Shown: positions 35,921 through 45,521 of the stretch, in pieces | How the letters are laid out: every line of letters starts with the position of its first letter | Position numbering within the stretch: position 1 is the first letter of the stretch | Source of the DNA: CAXYVC01 sp964292295 | Lineage (GTDB): Bacteria > Acidobacteriota > Holophagae > Holophagales > Holophagaceae | Length of the DNA: 59,434 nucleotides | Assembly: GCA_964292295.1 (NCBI GenBank) | Contig: CAXYVC010000004.1 | Location: forward strand, 1 to 59,434 | Direction of reading: 5' to 3' | Translations under genes and position numbers: made by a program | The notes under the pieces: generated by a model | The model's database searches: none | Seen by the model: the letters and a program-made list of their open reading frames with translations, nothing else | Told to the model about the DNA's origin: nothing

Positions 35921-37594
35921 ATGGACGACGCGCCGACCCTTCAGCTCCGCATGCTCACCGAGCTGGTGTACTGTCCGCGGCTGTACCACTTCATGGCCGT
36001 GCAGGGCGTCATGGTGAAGAGCGCCGAAGTGCTGGAAGGAACCGCCCAGCACGACCGCGCCGAAAGCCGCCGAAAGAAGGACGTCATCCAAACCAGCGAG
36101 GAGGAGCTCCCCTGGCCCCTCCCCCGCAACCTCCACCTGGAATGGCCCGAGCAGGGCCTGACCGGGAGACTGGACGTGGTGAAGGCCGAGGACGGCGCGC
36201 TGGTACCGGTGGAGGCAAAACGCGGCAGCGCCCCCGATCCCGCGCGGAGTATCAACTGGGAGGGACTTGCGCTCCACCCGGGCGCCTGGGCGGGTGATCA
36301 GGTCCAGGTGATGGGGCAGATCCAGCTGCTCCGCGCAAATGGCTACCCCGCGCACCACGGAGAACTCTACTACCGGGCCGACCGCAGGCATGTGAAGGTC
36401 CATCCCATGCCGGAGCTGGAGCAGGCCCTGCACCTCGCCATGGAAAGGGCCCGGGCCCTTTCCGAAGGCCCTTTGCCCGATCCCCTGCTGGACAGCCCCA
36501 AGTGCGTGCTGTGCAGCCTGGCGCCGGTCTGTCTGCCCGACGAGACGAACCTGCTGAAGGCCCGATGCAGCGAGCCGCCCCGCCGCATCCTTCCCGCCCG
36601 GCCCGACGGCGGCGTGCTGTACCTGGCCAGCCAGGGCCTCGGCCTGGGGAAAGATGGCGACCAGGTCGCCATCCGGGAAAAGGGGGAACTCCTGGAGAAG
36701 ATCCCTCTGAAGGATGTGGTTCAGGTCGTGGCCTTTGGACAGGGTGTGTCGGTCACCACGCCCGCCCTGCACTGGCTCTTGGACAATGGGCGGAGCGTCT
36801 GCCACCTCAGCCGCGGGGGGCGCCTGCTGGGCCTCACCATGCCCCTGGCCACCCAGAATGTGGCCCTCCGCCAGGCCCAGTACCTGAAGTTCACCCTCCC
36901 CGAATTGCGTCTGGCCATGGCCCGGGATCTGGTGGCCTCCAAGATCCGCAACCAGCGCACCCTGCTCCGAAGAAACCACCAGGAAGCTCCCTGCCTGACC
37001 GCGCTGGCAGATTCCGCGCGGCGCGCCGAGGAGGCCGAAAGCCTGGAGCAGCTCCTCGGCATCGAGGGCGATGCCGCCCGGAACTACTTCGCCGCCTTCC
37101 CAGGGATGTTGAACGAAACCTGGCGCCCCCACATGAAGGGCCGCACCCGACGCCCGCCCCGGGATGGCGTCAACGCCTGCCTCAGCCTGCTGTACATGCT
37201 GCTGGTGCGCGACTGCACCGTGGTTCTGGCAGAGGTGGGCCTGGATCCCATGTTCGGCGGTTACCACACGCTGAAACCCGGCCGCCCTGCGCTGGCCCTG
37301 GACCTGGCCGAACCCTTCCGCCCCCTCATCGCCGACAGCGTGGTGCTGCGCGCGTTGAACACGGGCATCCTCACCCCTGAGGACGCCCTTCAGACCCAGG
37401 CGGGCGTGTTCCTGAGCGATCCCGCGCGGAGGCGCCTCATTGGGGCCTACGAACAACGGATGCAGGAACTCGTCACCCATCCGGCCTTCGACTACCGCCT
37501 GAGCTACCGGCGCATCCTGGAAATGGAAGCGAGGCTCCTCGCCCGCTGGCTGGAAGGCGACCTGGGTGCCTGGAAACCCCTGGTGACGCGATGA
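35921..37594 (+). CDS. cas4-cas1: Cas4-Cas1 fusion adaptation protein
   Basis: The 557-aa protein is a natural fusion typical of V-B loci. Cas4 (about 1-210): C18 (YCPR), H44, D85, E98 and K100 (VEAKRG) of the RecB-like nuclease, and C195/C198/C204 (CVLCSLAPVC) completing the 4Fe-4S set. Cas1 (about 225-557): E382 (IEGDAARNYF), H449 (LDPMFGGYH) and the D461/E464/D472 acidic cluster (DLAEPFRPLIAD), the metal site of the integrase. Cas4 selects and trims PAM-bearing prespacers and Cas1 inserts them. It starts 1 nt after the cas12b stop and overlaps cas2 by ATGA. Confidence 0.96.
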   Translation: MDDAPTLQLRMLTELVYCPRLYHFMAVQGVMVKSAEVLEGTAQHDRAESRRKKDVIQTSEEELPWPLPRNLHLEWPEQGLTGRLDVVKAEDGALVPVEAKRGSAPDPARSINWEGLALHPGAWAGDQVQVMGQIQLLRANGYPAHHGELYYRADRRHVKVHPMPELEQALHLAMERARALSEGPLPDPLLDSPKCVLCSLAPVCLPDETNLLKARCSEPPRRILPARPDGGVLYLASQGLGLGKDGDQVAIREKGELLEKIPLKDVVQVVAFGQGVSVTTPALHWLLDNGRSVCHLSRGGRLLGLTMPLATQNVALRQAQYLKFTLPELRLAMARDLVASKIRNQRTLLRRNHQEAPCLTALADSARRAEEAESLEQLLGIEGDAARNYFAAFPGMLNETWRPHMKGRTRRPPRDGVNACLSLLYMLLVRDCTVVLAEVGLDPMFGGYHTLKPGRPALALDLAEPFRPLIADSVVLRALNTGILTPEDALQTQAGVFLSDPARRRLIGAYEQRMQELVTHPAFDYRLSYRRILEMEARLLARWLEGDLGAWKPLVTR

Positions 37595-37896
37595 GCCGTC
37601 GCCACGTCCTGGTGTCCTACGACATCGCCGACGAGAAACGCGTGAAGCGCGTTCAGAAGGTGGTCAGCGATGTCGCCGATCGTGTCCAGTACAGCGTCTA
37701 TTGCGGCCAGTTCAGCAGGAAGGACCTGGTGATCCTGAAGGAACGGCTTCGGCGTGTGCTGAACCAGGACCAGGACCAAGTGCTTTTCCTGGACCTCGGG
37801 GCCGTCCACGGCAACGACGACGAAGCCATCGACCTTGGGGTGGAGCACTTGGGGAGGGCCTGGTGCCCCAAGGAACGCACCCACTTGATCTTTTGA
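37591..37896 (+). CDS. cas2: Cas2 adaptation protein
   Basis: The 101-aa protein has the ferredoxin-like Cas2 start HVLVSYDIADEKRVKRV, then VQYSVYCGQFSRKDL and a C-terminal HLGRAWCPKERTHLIF. It forms the dimer that bridges two Cas1 dimers during spacer integration. ATGA overlap with cas4-cas1 shows coupled translation. The predicted tracrRNA begins at or near its stop codon, so tracrRNA could start from a promoter inside cas2. Confidence 0.95.
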   Translation: MSRRHVLVSYDIADEKRVKRVQKVVSDVADRVQYSVYCGQFSRKDLVILKERLRRVLNQDQDQVLFLDLGAVHGNDDEAIDLGVEHLGRAWCPKERTHLIF

Positions 37897-38037
37897 CCCG
37901 GCGCGGGAGAATTGAACCATTCCTTCGCTGTGCCTCGACCGCCCCACCAGCGGATCCCCGAAGGACATTCCTGAACGGGTCTTTGTCAGCGTGCTGCGGC
38001 GAGCGGCTTCGTAGAGGGAATCCTCCTAGGGTCGCTC
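37897..38037 (+). ncRNA. tracrRNA: predicted tracrRNA of the type V-B system
   Basis: Segments here are complementary in order to nearly the whole CRISPR repeat. GTGCC (37930-37934) pairs with repeat bases 32-36, CATTCC (37966-37971) with 26-31, GGGT (37977-37980) with 18-21, TCAGCG (37986-37991) with 11-16 and TGCTGCGGC (37992-38000) with 1-9: 30 of 36 bases. The first two are separated by 31 nt that fold as in known Cas12b tracrRNAs. TCCTTCG (37921-37927) pairs with CGAAGGA (37959-37965), enclosing GTGCC and a small hairpin CCGC/GCGG (37939-37942/37950-37953). A 5' hairpin CCCG/CGGG (37897-37907) directly follows the cas2 stop. A 3' stem (GAGCG 38001-38005 with CGCTC 38033-38037, inner GAGG/CCTC) may end the RNA. 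The exact ends are not known. Confidence 0.88.
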
Positions 38038-38183
38038 GAATGCCATAACGTCTAATATCCCAGCCTATAGGCGGTGGGGCATGGGCTCGGAATCGGGAAG
38101 CCTGGCCAACCAGCCACCCCGGCTCCGGGCCGCTCGAAAACCGGAGTCCAAATCACCGGATGACGCGGTTTGTTTGTCAGGCT
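38038..38183 (+). promoter_or_regulatory. CRISPR leader region
   Basis: This 146-nt gap between tracrRNA and the first repeat holds no gene. TAATAT (38053-38058) could be a -10 box for the array. CTCCGG (38123-38128) and CCGGAG (38141-38146) form a hairpin. The T-rich TTTGTTTGTCAG directly abuts repeat 1. Leader identity rests on position and on the degenerate repeat being at the other end. Confidence 0.55.
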
Positions 38184-41100
38184 GCCGCAGCAGCGCTGAA
38201 ACCCGCATGGAATGGGCACTCAAGACATACGCCGATGAACACAAAGACACTTCTAGACGCCGCAGCAGCGCTGAAACCCGCATGGAATGGGCACGCACCA
38301 ACGCGCGGGGCGCGCGCGGGGCGTGTCGTGGGGCCGCAGCAGCGCTGAAACCCGCATGGAATGGGCACCTACAATTGATGTAGCAGCACCGTCACCAATC
38401 TGCTGGCCGCAGCAGCGCTGAAACCCGCATGGAATGGGCACTCCATGCACCATTCCGTAACCTCACGGGCCACGGTGAACGAGCCGCAGCAGCGCTGAAA
38501 CCCGCATGGAATGGGCACTCGCCGTCCCGGAGCTCCGTGGTGAGGGGCTCCGTGGCCGCAGCAGCGCTGAAACCCGCATGGAATGGGCACGGGTGCTCCT
38601 GCCCCATGCCCCGCTCCGGCGGGGCTGCCGCAGCAGCGCTGAAACCCGCATGGAATGGGCACCCCGGGATCACCCGGTGCTCGATCAGCCAGAGTTCCAG
38701 CCGCAGCAGCGCTGAAACCCGCATGGAATGGGCACCTACTACGGGAAATGCCCTTATCACGCCACATCGAGAGCCGCAGCAGCGCTGAAACCCGCATGGA
38801 ATGGGCACCGTACTGGATCCGCGGGACGCTGCAGGCGTCCATGATCGCCGCAGCAGCGCTGAAACCCGCATGGAATGGGCACAACCGGGAGGCCATGACG
38901 GACATCCAGGCCGCCATCCCCTGCCGCAGCAGCGCTGAAACCCGCATGGAATGGGCACGCTTGATCCCCAAGCCTCAGAAACTGCCCGCTCGCGTTGCCG
39001 CAGCAGCGCTGAAACCCGCATGGAATGGGCACATTGCGTGCGGCACCAAGCCCTCCCGGGGAGACCAGGCGCCGCAGCAGCGCTGAAACCCGCATGGAAT
39101 GGGCACTGTCACAGGAGGTTAAGCATGACTCCCCTGGGTTGAAGCCGCAGCAGCGCTGAAACCCGCATGGAATGGGCACTGCTGATGAGCCTGTTCAAGG
39201 GTTACGTCGCTGGCTACGCCGCAGCAGCGCTGAAACCCGCATGGAATGGGCACGCGAAGCCAGGGCGTTAAACGCCCAAACGTCCGCCACGCCGCAGCAG
39301 CGCTGAAACCCGCATGGAATGGGCACTTGCCGCTGCGGGACAGGAGCACAAGCGCCGTTGCAAGCCGCAGCAGCGCTGAAACCCGCATGGAATGGGCACC
39401 CGGAGGCCGTGAGCGACAGGTGGAGGGCGGTGTTGCCGCAGCAGCGCTGAAACCCGCATGGAATGGGCACGTAAACAAGTGCTCCACTTTGCACCTCAAA
39501 AGAAAACAGCCGCAGCAGCGCTGAAACCCGCATGGAATGGGCACGTTTTTGGTGGTGCATCCGGTAGCCCAAACACGTCCTGGCCGCAGCAGCGCTGAAA
39601 CCCGCATGGAATGGGCACCCGTGAAGCGGGAGTGGTGGGATGACGTGCGGATGCCGCCGCAGCAGCGCTGAAACCCGCATGGAATGGGCACTCACCACGT
39701 CGATCCCGTTCCGAAGCCCAGGGATGTTGCCGCAGCAGCGCTGAAACCCGCATGGAATGGGCACTCCTCGATCTCGAGCAGCCGCACCGGCCGGTGATCC
39801 AGCCGCCGCAGCAGCGCTGAAACCCGCATGGAATGGGCACCCGGAAGAGGCAGCGTCCGAGTTGAGCGACGGGTTAGCCGCAGCAGCGCTGAAACCCGCA
39901 TGGAATGGGCACGCTGGCGCCTCAAGCCCACCAGCCTCACGGACAACCTGGGCCGCAGCAGCGCTGAAACCCGCATGGAATGGGCACGAGAACAAGTGGC
40001 GCCCCAAGCGCAACGTGGGCGACGAGCCGCAGCAGCGCTGAAACCCGCATGGAATGGGCACTTGATCTCGGTGTAGCCAGACAGATAGGTGTTGTTCAGG
40101 CCGCAGCAGCGCTGAAACCCGCATGGAATGGGCACATGCCCATGATGGGCGGTTAGGCCGTAAACCCGCACGCCGCAGCAGCGCTGAAACCCGCATGGAA
40201 TGGGCACATCGAGTCCGTGGCCGATGAAGTTTGGGAGTGCATCGGGCCGCAGCAGCGCTGAAACCCGCATGGAATGGGCACCGCTTCACAGTCCCCTCCC
40301 GACGCTAATGCCCTTAATGGCCGCAGCAGCGCTGAAACCCGCATGGAATGGGCACACGGCGGAGCGGTTGAGCGCGAGGGACACGGCATAGGGCCGCAGC
40401 AGCGCTGAAACCCGCATGGAATGGGCACTGGAACCCGTCACCGTGGCCGCCCCGGCGGCCCAGCCCCTGGCCGCAGCAGCGCTGAAACCCGCATGGAATG
40501 GGCACACACGCGAGCTGGGTTCGAGCCTCCAGCTTTCCCGTGCCGCAGCAGCGCTGAAACCCGCATGGAATGGGCACTGGAGCTTTGCCTTGGTGTCCCC
40601 GTTGCGGTCCCTCGCCGCAGCAGCGCTGAAACCCGCATGGAATGGGCACTTCCGGTTGGCGTTGGCCGCTAGAGCCTGGTCGTCCAGGGCCGCAGCAGCG
40701 CTGAAACCCGCATGGAATGGGCACTAGATGCCGGTTTTGCGCGGGTTCCATACATTAGCACTGCCGCAGCAGCGCTGAAACCCGCATGGAATGGGCACAC
40801 AGTCCACGACAAAGCGCGTGGCCATGGGTTCGCCGTGCCGCAGCAGCGCTGAAACCCGCATGGAATGGGCACCAAGAAAGCATCACGCGGGACGATGGCG
40901 CTGGCTTCATCGCCGCAGCAGCGCTGAAACCCGCATGGAATGGGCACTCATATGGGATAGGTGTATCGAATGCGGCTCCCTGGGGCCGCAGCAGCGCTGA
41001 AACCCGCATGGAATGGGCACCGACCACCCTGGACTTGGCTCCCCTGGTGGCCAAGGCCGCAGCAGCGCTGAAACCCGCATGGAATGGGCACCTGACCAGC

Positions 41101-44100
41101 TTCCCTTATTGGTCAGGTTCAGATAGAACGGCCGCAGCAGCGCTGAAACCCGCATGGAATGGGCACGAGACGCCACGCTCACCTGGAGCCACCGCAACCG
41201 TGTAGCCGCAGCAGCGCTGAAACCCGCATGGAATGGGCACCAGACGCGGAACAACGGCTTGATGGGCCACAACGCCGGGCCGCAGCAGCGCTGAAACCCG
41301 CATGGAATGGGCACTCGAGGCAGTTCCGCGCCTCTTCCACGCTGCAGGCGAGGCCGCAGCAGCGCTGAAACCCGCATGGAATGGGCACCTTCGGGGGCCC
41401 GTACGACTTCTACGCCAAGGAATTCGGCCGCAGCAGCGCTGAAACCCGCATGGAATGGGCACGCAGCCCACGAAAGGAGAGTGACCATGGGAAAGAGCGC
41501 CGCAGCAGCGCTGAAACCCGCATGGAATGGGCACATAGTCGCTTTAGACCTCCTCGAACATCGGCGCCTTGGCCGCAGCAGCGCTGAAACCCGCATGGAA
41601 TGGGCACGGTATGCTGGTGTCTTGTTCTGTATGCTGGCTGTGAGGTGCCGCAGCAGCGCTGAAACCCGCATGGAATGGGCACTTCGGGCAGGCAGGCGGT
41701 TACGGCTACGACAAGGAGAGCGCCGCAGCAGCGCTGAAACCCGCATGGAATGGGCACTGACAGTATTAGGTGGCTGCATGCCCTATCGCGTCACTGCCGC
41801 AGCAGCGCTGAAACCCGCATGGAATGGGCACCTCACCGTCTACGCCCCCAAGGAGACAGCGAAATGAGCCGCAGCAGCGCTGAAACCCGCATGGAATGGG
41901 CACCTCTCGACGGTAACTCCGGCCATATCTGGCACGCGCGCCGCAGCAGCGCTGAAACCCGCAAGGAATGGGCACTGGATCGGCATGAGCTGGCCCGCAG
42001 GCAAACCGCCCAGGCCGCAGCAGCGCTGAAACCCGCATGGAATGGGCACGCATCGGCCACCAGCCAGTCGCCCCGGGTGACGGTGCCGCCGCAGCAGCGC
42101 TGAAACCCGCATGGAATGGGCACTTGTCCTTGAGCGTGGGCTTGGCGGTGTATTCGAGCGCGCCGCAGCAGCGCTGAAACCCGCATGGAATGGGCACGTT
42201 GCACCGAATGAGGCGCGCTGTAGACTGGTCCCACGCGCCGCAGCAGCGCTGAAACCCGCATGGAATGGGCACATATCTCCACGCCTCAAGGGCGTCCTTC
42301 AGATCCGGGCCGCAGCAGCGCTGAAACCCGCATGGAATGGGCACTATCGCGGCCACGACGGAGAGGCAGAGGTCGTGCCCAAGCCGCAGCAGCGCTGAAA
42401 CCCGCATGGAATGGGCACACAGCCAGCACCCCCCAGGTTATCCATGGGTGTATGGGCCGCAGCAGCGCTGAAACCCGCATGGAATGGGCACCCGCCGTCC
42501 CGATCACGGCCTTGTCCGCGGTCTGCCGGCCGCAGCAGCGCTGAAACCCGCATGGAATGGGCACCCAAGTATCTCCCGAAGGTGTCCAACATCCTGGATG
42601 GCGCCGCAGCAGCGCTGAAACCCGCATGGAATGGGCACTAACGCTTGGACAGCAGCGTGTAGGCATCACCCTTGGCCGCAGCAGCGCTGAAACCCGCATG
42701 GAATGGGCACAACGCCGCTGCGGCGTCGAAGCCGGAAGACAGGTAGAGCCGCAGCAGCGCTGAAACCCGCATGGAATGGGCACACCAGCTCGGAAATTCC
42801 GGCGTCAAGGGACTGGAGGGCCGCAGCAGCGCTGAAACCCGCATGGAATGGGCACAGGACGAACCCGAAGCCACGAGGAACAAGACCGTGCGCCTGGCCG
42901 CAGCAGCGCTGAAACCCGCATGGAATGGGCACGTCGTGGGCATCGTCGCCTCCTCCGGCTTCGCCGGCGCCGCAGCAGCGCTGAAACCCGCATGGAATGG
43001 GCACCGGCCGTGGGCTTCCCGAAGAGGCGCTCGGCATCCGGCCGCAGCAGCGCTGAAACCCGCATGGAATGGGCACGTCATCGGTGGCTCGCAGGGGCAG
43101 CAGCAGTGAGGGGGGCCGCAGCAGCGCTGAAACCCGCATGGAATGGGCACGTGACCAGCTCCGCCGCGTGCTTCTCGGCCCAGGCTACGGCCGCAGCAGC
43201 GCTGAAACCCGCATGGAATGGGCACCTGTGGACCGCCATCGGCCGGGCCGAGATCGTGGCCCGCCGCAGCAGCGCTGAAACCCGCATGGAATGGGCACGA
43301 GTTCGGCCAGTCCTCCACGTTGACCTTGCCTGTCAGAGCCGCAGCAGCGCTGAAACCCGCATGGAATGGGCACTAGCCGGTCTGGAAGTCGAAGGCGCGC
43401 CCGAAGGCCGGCCGCAGCAGCGCTGAAACCCGCATGGAATGGGCACCCTGGGGGGTCTTCGTCGTGGGCGTCATGGGCATCGTCGCGCCGCAGCAGCGCT
43501 GAAACCCGCATGGAATGGGCACTGCTGAAGCAGGTTGCGGGTCTGATAGAGCGCCTTCGCCGCAGCAGCGCTGAAACCCGCATGGAATGGGCACGCCTCC
43601 CAGGTGAGCTGGATGTAGCCGCGGCCGTAGTAGCGCCGCAGCAGCGCTGAAACCCGCATGGAATGGGCACCTGGATTGTCCAGGAGCACACGGCCGAAAC
43701 TATCATGCCGCAGCAGCGCTGAAACCCGCATGGAATGGGCACTCTCATGGTGCCCCCTATGTCACCCAAGAATTTGCCGCCGCAGCAGCGCTGAAACCCG
43801 CATGGAATGGGCACACGTGGGCGCGTATCTGGTGGATTCTGTTCTCCTGGGCCGCAGCAGCGCTGAAACCCGCATGGAATGGGCACAGGCCGTCCATCAG
43901 CGCGCGGGTTTCCGCCGTGATCGCCGCAGCAGCGCTGAAACCCGCATGGAATGGGCACTTTTGACCCTCACGCCCGGACACCTCCTATATAGCAGGCCGC
44001 AGCAGCGCTGAAACCCGCATGGAATGGGCACAAGGCCTCGGCCTCGTCGCTGAACAGGTAGCTGAAGCGGTGCCGCAGCAGCGCTGAAACCCGCATGGAA

Positions 44101-44543
44101 TGGGCACCACTCATTCACCTGAACCTCAACCTTCATTCCTTCGGGCCGCAGCAGCGCTGAAACCCGCATGGAATGGGCACCACTCATTCACCTGATCCTC
44201 AACCTTCATCCCTTCTGGCCGCAGCAGCGCTGAAACCCGCATGGAATGGGCACCCGTTCTTGATGAGGTTGTTGCCGGAGCGCGCGAGGCCGCAGCAGCG
44301 CTGAAACCCGCATGGAATGGGCACGGACGTTCCCGAAGCGGGGCCACACCCGACCAGCCACGCCGCAGCAGCGCTGAAACCCGCATGGAATGGGCACGGA
44401 ACGCTGGTTGGTGCAACTGCCACTACCCCTGTCGCCGCAGCAGCGCTGAAACCCGCATGGAATGGGCACCCATGGGGGCCAGCGCCGGGAAGACCGACGA
44501 AGCCTTCGCCGCAGCAGCGCTGAAACCCGCATGGAATGGACAA
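38184..44543 (+). CRISPR. type V-B CRISPR array, 87 repeats and 86 spacers
   Basis: The 36-nt repeat runs GCCGCAGCAGCGCTGAAACC then CGCATGGAATGGGCAC; the GGGCAC end resembles the GTGGCAC end of known Cas12b repeats. I counted 87 copies by eye (first 38184-38219, last 44508-44543), period 71-77 nt, so spacers are 35-41 nt, mostly 36-39. Repeats are essentially invariant except number 52 (41940-41975, GCAAGG instead of GCATGG) and the last, whose end is GGACAA instead of GGGCAC, marking it as the leader-distal end. Spacers 81 (44108-44144) and 82 (44181-44217) differ at only 3 of 37 positions. Spacer 74 (43595-43634) encodes a GH19 endolysin motif on the minus strand. Long reading frames across the array are artefacts of the repeat. 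Confidence 0.98.
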
Positions 44544-44641
44544 AGAGACGAGGTGCTGAACGGACGGATACAATCCCTCGCGGCGCCGTCGCCAGGCCGT
44601 TCTGCCCCTGGTCGCGGTGCCCCCTCGGGAGTTTCCTGTCC

Positions 44642-45508
44642 ATGCATCCGCGCCGCGTTCCCCAGTTCCTCTCCTGCGTGCTGGCCCTCGCCATGCCCCT
44701 GGCGGCCCAGGAGACGCCCTCGCTGTTCGCCACGGCCTGGGATCTGGACGCGGGCAGCGGCGTGCCGGGCTCCGACGTGCGCTCGCACAAGCCCAGCTAC
44801 CTGCTGCTGGGCCGCACCAGCGACCGGCCGAACCAGGCGCCGATGAGCCCCACGCGGCCGGCGCAGGCCGTGGACCTGCGCCACCTCGAGGCGAAGTTCC
44901 AGCTCAGCTTCAAGGTGCTGCTCGCCACGATGGAGGCGCAGCGCCTCTCCCTGTGGGGCGGCTACACCCAGCAGAGCCACTGGCAGGTCTACAGCCCCGC
45001 CCAGTCGCGCCCCTTCCGGGAGACGAACTACGAGCCGGAGCTGATGCTGGCCTGGAAGCCGCAGATGGAGGTGCTGGGCCTGCGCTGGAGCCTCCTGACG
45101 TTCGGGATCAACCACCAGTCCAACGGCCGCTCCGAACCCCTCTCGCGCAGCTGGAACCGCGTGGTGGCCCAGGCGGGCTTCGAGCGCGGGCCCTTCGCCC
45201 TGCTGCTGCGGCCCTGGGTGCGCCTGGGCGAGCAGCGCAAGGACGACGACAACCCGGACCTGGAGCACTACCTGGGCCATGGCGAGGCGGTGGCCCTGCT
45301 GCGCCTCGGGGGCCACACGCTCACGGCGCTCACCCGCCTCAACGCCCGCAGCGGGAAGGGGGCCGTGCAGGCCACCTGGAGCTTTCCCATCCGGCGCCGC
45401 ATGCGGGGCTACGTGCAGGCCACCAGCGGCTACGGGGAGAGCCTCATCGACTACAACTGGCGCCAGAACACGATCGGCCTGGGCTTCTGCCTGAGCGAGT
45501 GGCTGTAG
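44642..45508 (+). CDS. pldA: outer-membrane phospholipase A (OMPLA)
   Basis: The 288-aa product has a signal peptide (VLALAMPLAAQ) and the OMPLA active site: H158 and S160 in FGINHQSNGRS, and N172 in SRSWNR, with the same spacing as H142/S144/N156 of E. coli. The rest alternates as a 12-stranded barrel. It hydrolyses outer-membrane phospholipids as dimers with calcium. It begins 98 nt after the CRISPR array; that gap shows no other feature than the likely promoter. GGGAG lies upstream of the ATG. Confidence 0.9.
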   Translation: MHPRRVPQFLSCVLALAMPLAAQETPSLFATAWDLDAGSGVPGSDVRSHKPSYLLLGRTSDRPNQAPMSPTRPAQAVDLRHLEAKFQLSFKVLLATMEAQRLSLWGGYTQQSHWQVYSPAQSRPFRETNYEPELMLAWKPQMEVLGLRWSLLTFGINHQSNGRSEPLSRSWNRVVAQAGFERGPFALLLRPWVRLGEQRKDDDNPDLEHYLGHGEAVALLRLGGHTLTALTRLNARSGKGAVQATWSFPIRRRMRGYVQATSGYGESLIDYNWRQNTIGLGFCLSEWL

Positions 45509-45521
45509 CGGGGCGGGTGCG

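Noticed and set aside
37863..37923. GTGCCC (37863-37868) and CCATTCC (37917-37923) as an alternative split anti-repeat
   Set aside because: The first part is inside cas2 coding sequence, the 48-nt gap does not fold as a nexus, and pairing stops after CCATTCC. The pair at 37930/37966 continues along the entire repeat and has the closing stem.
38184..44543. Many long reading frames with PIPCGFQRCCG, AHSMRVSALLR or SSAETRMEWA repeats
   Set aside because: They are translations of the 36-nt CRISPR repeat plus spacers, without ribosome-binding sites; not repeat proteins.
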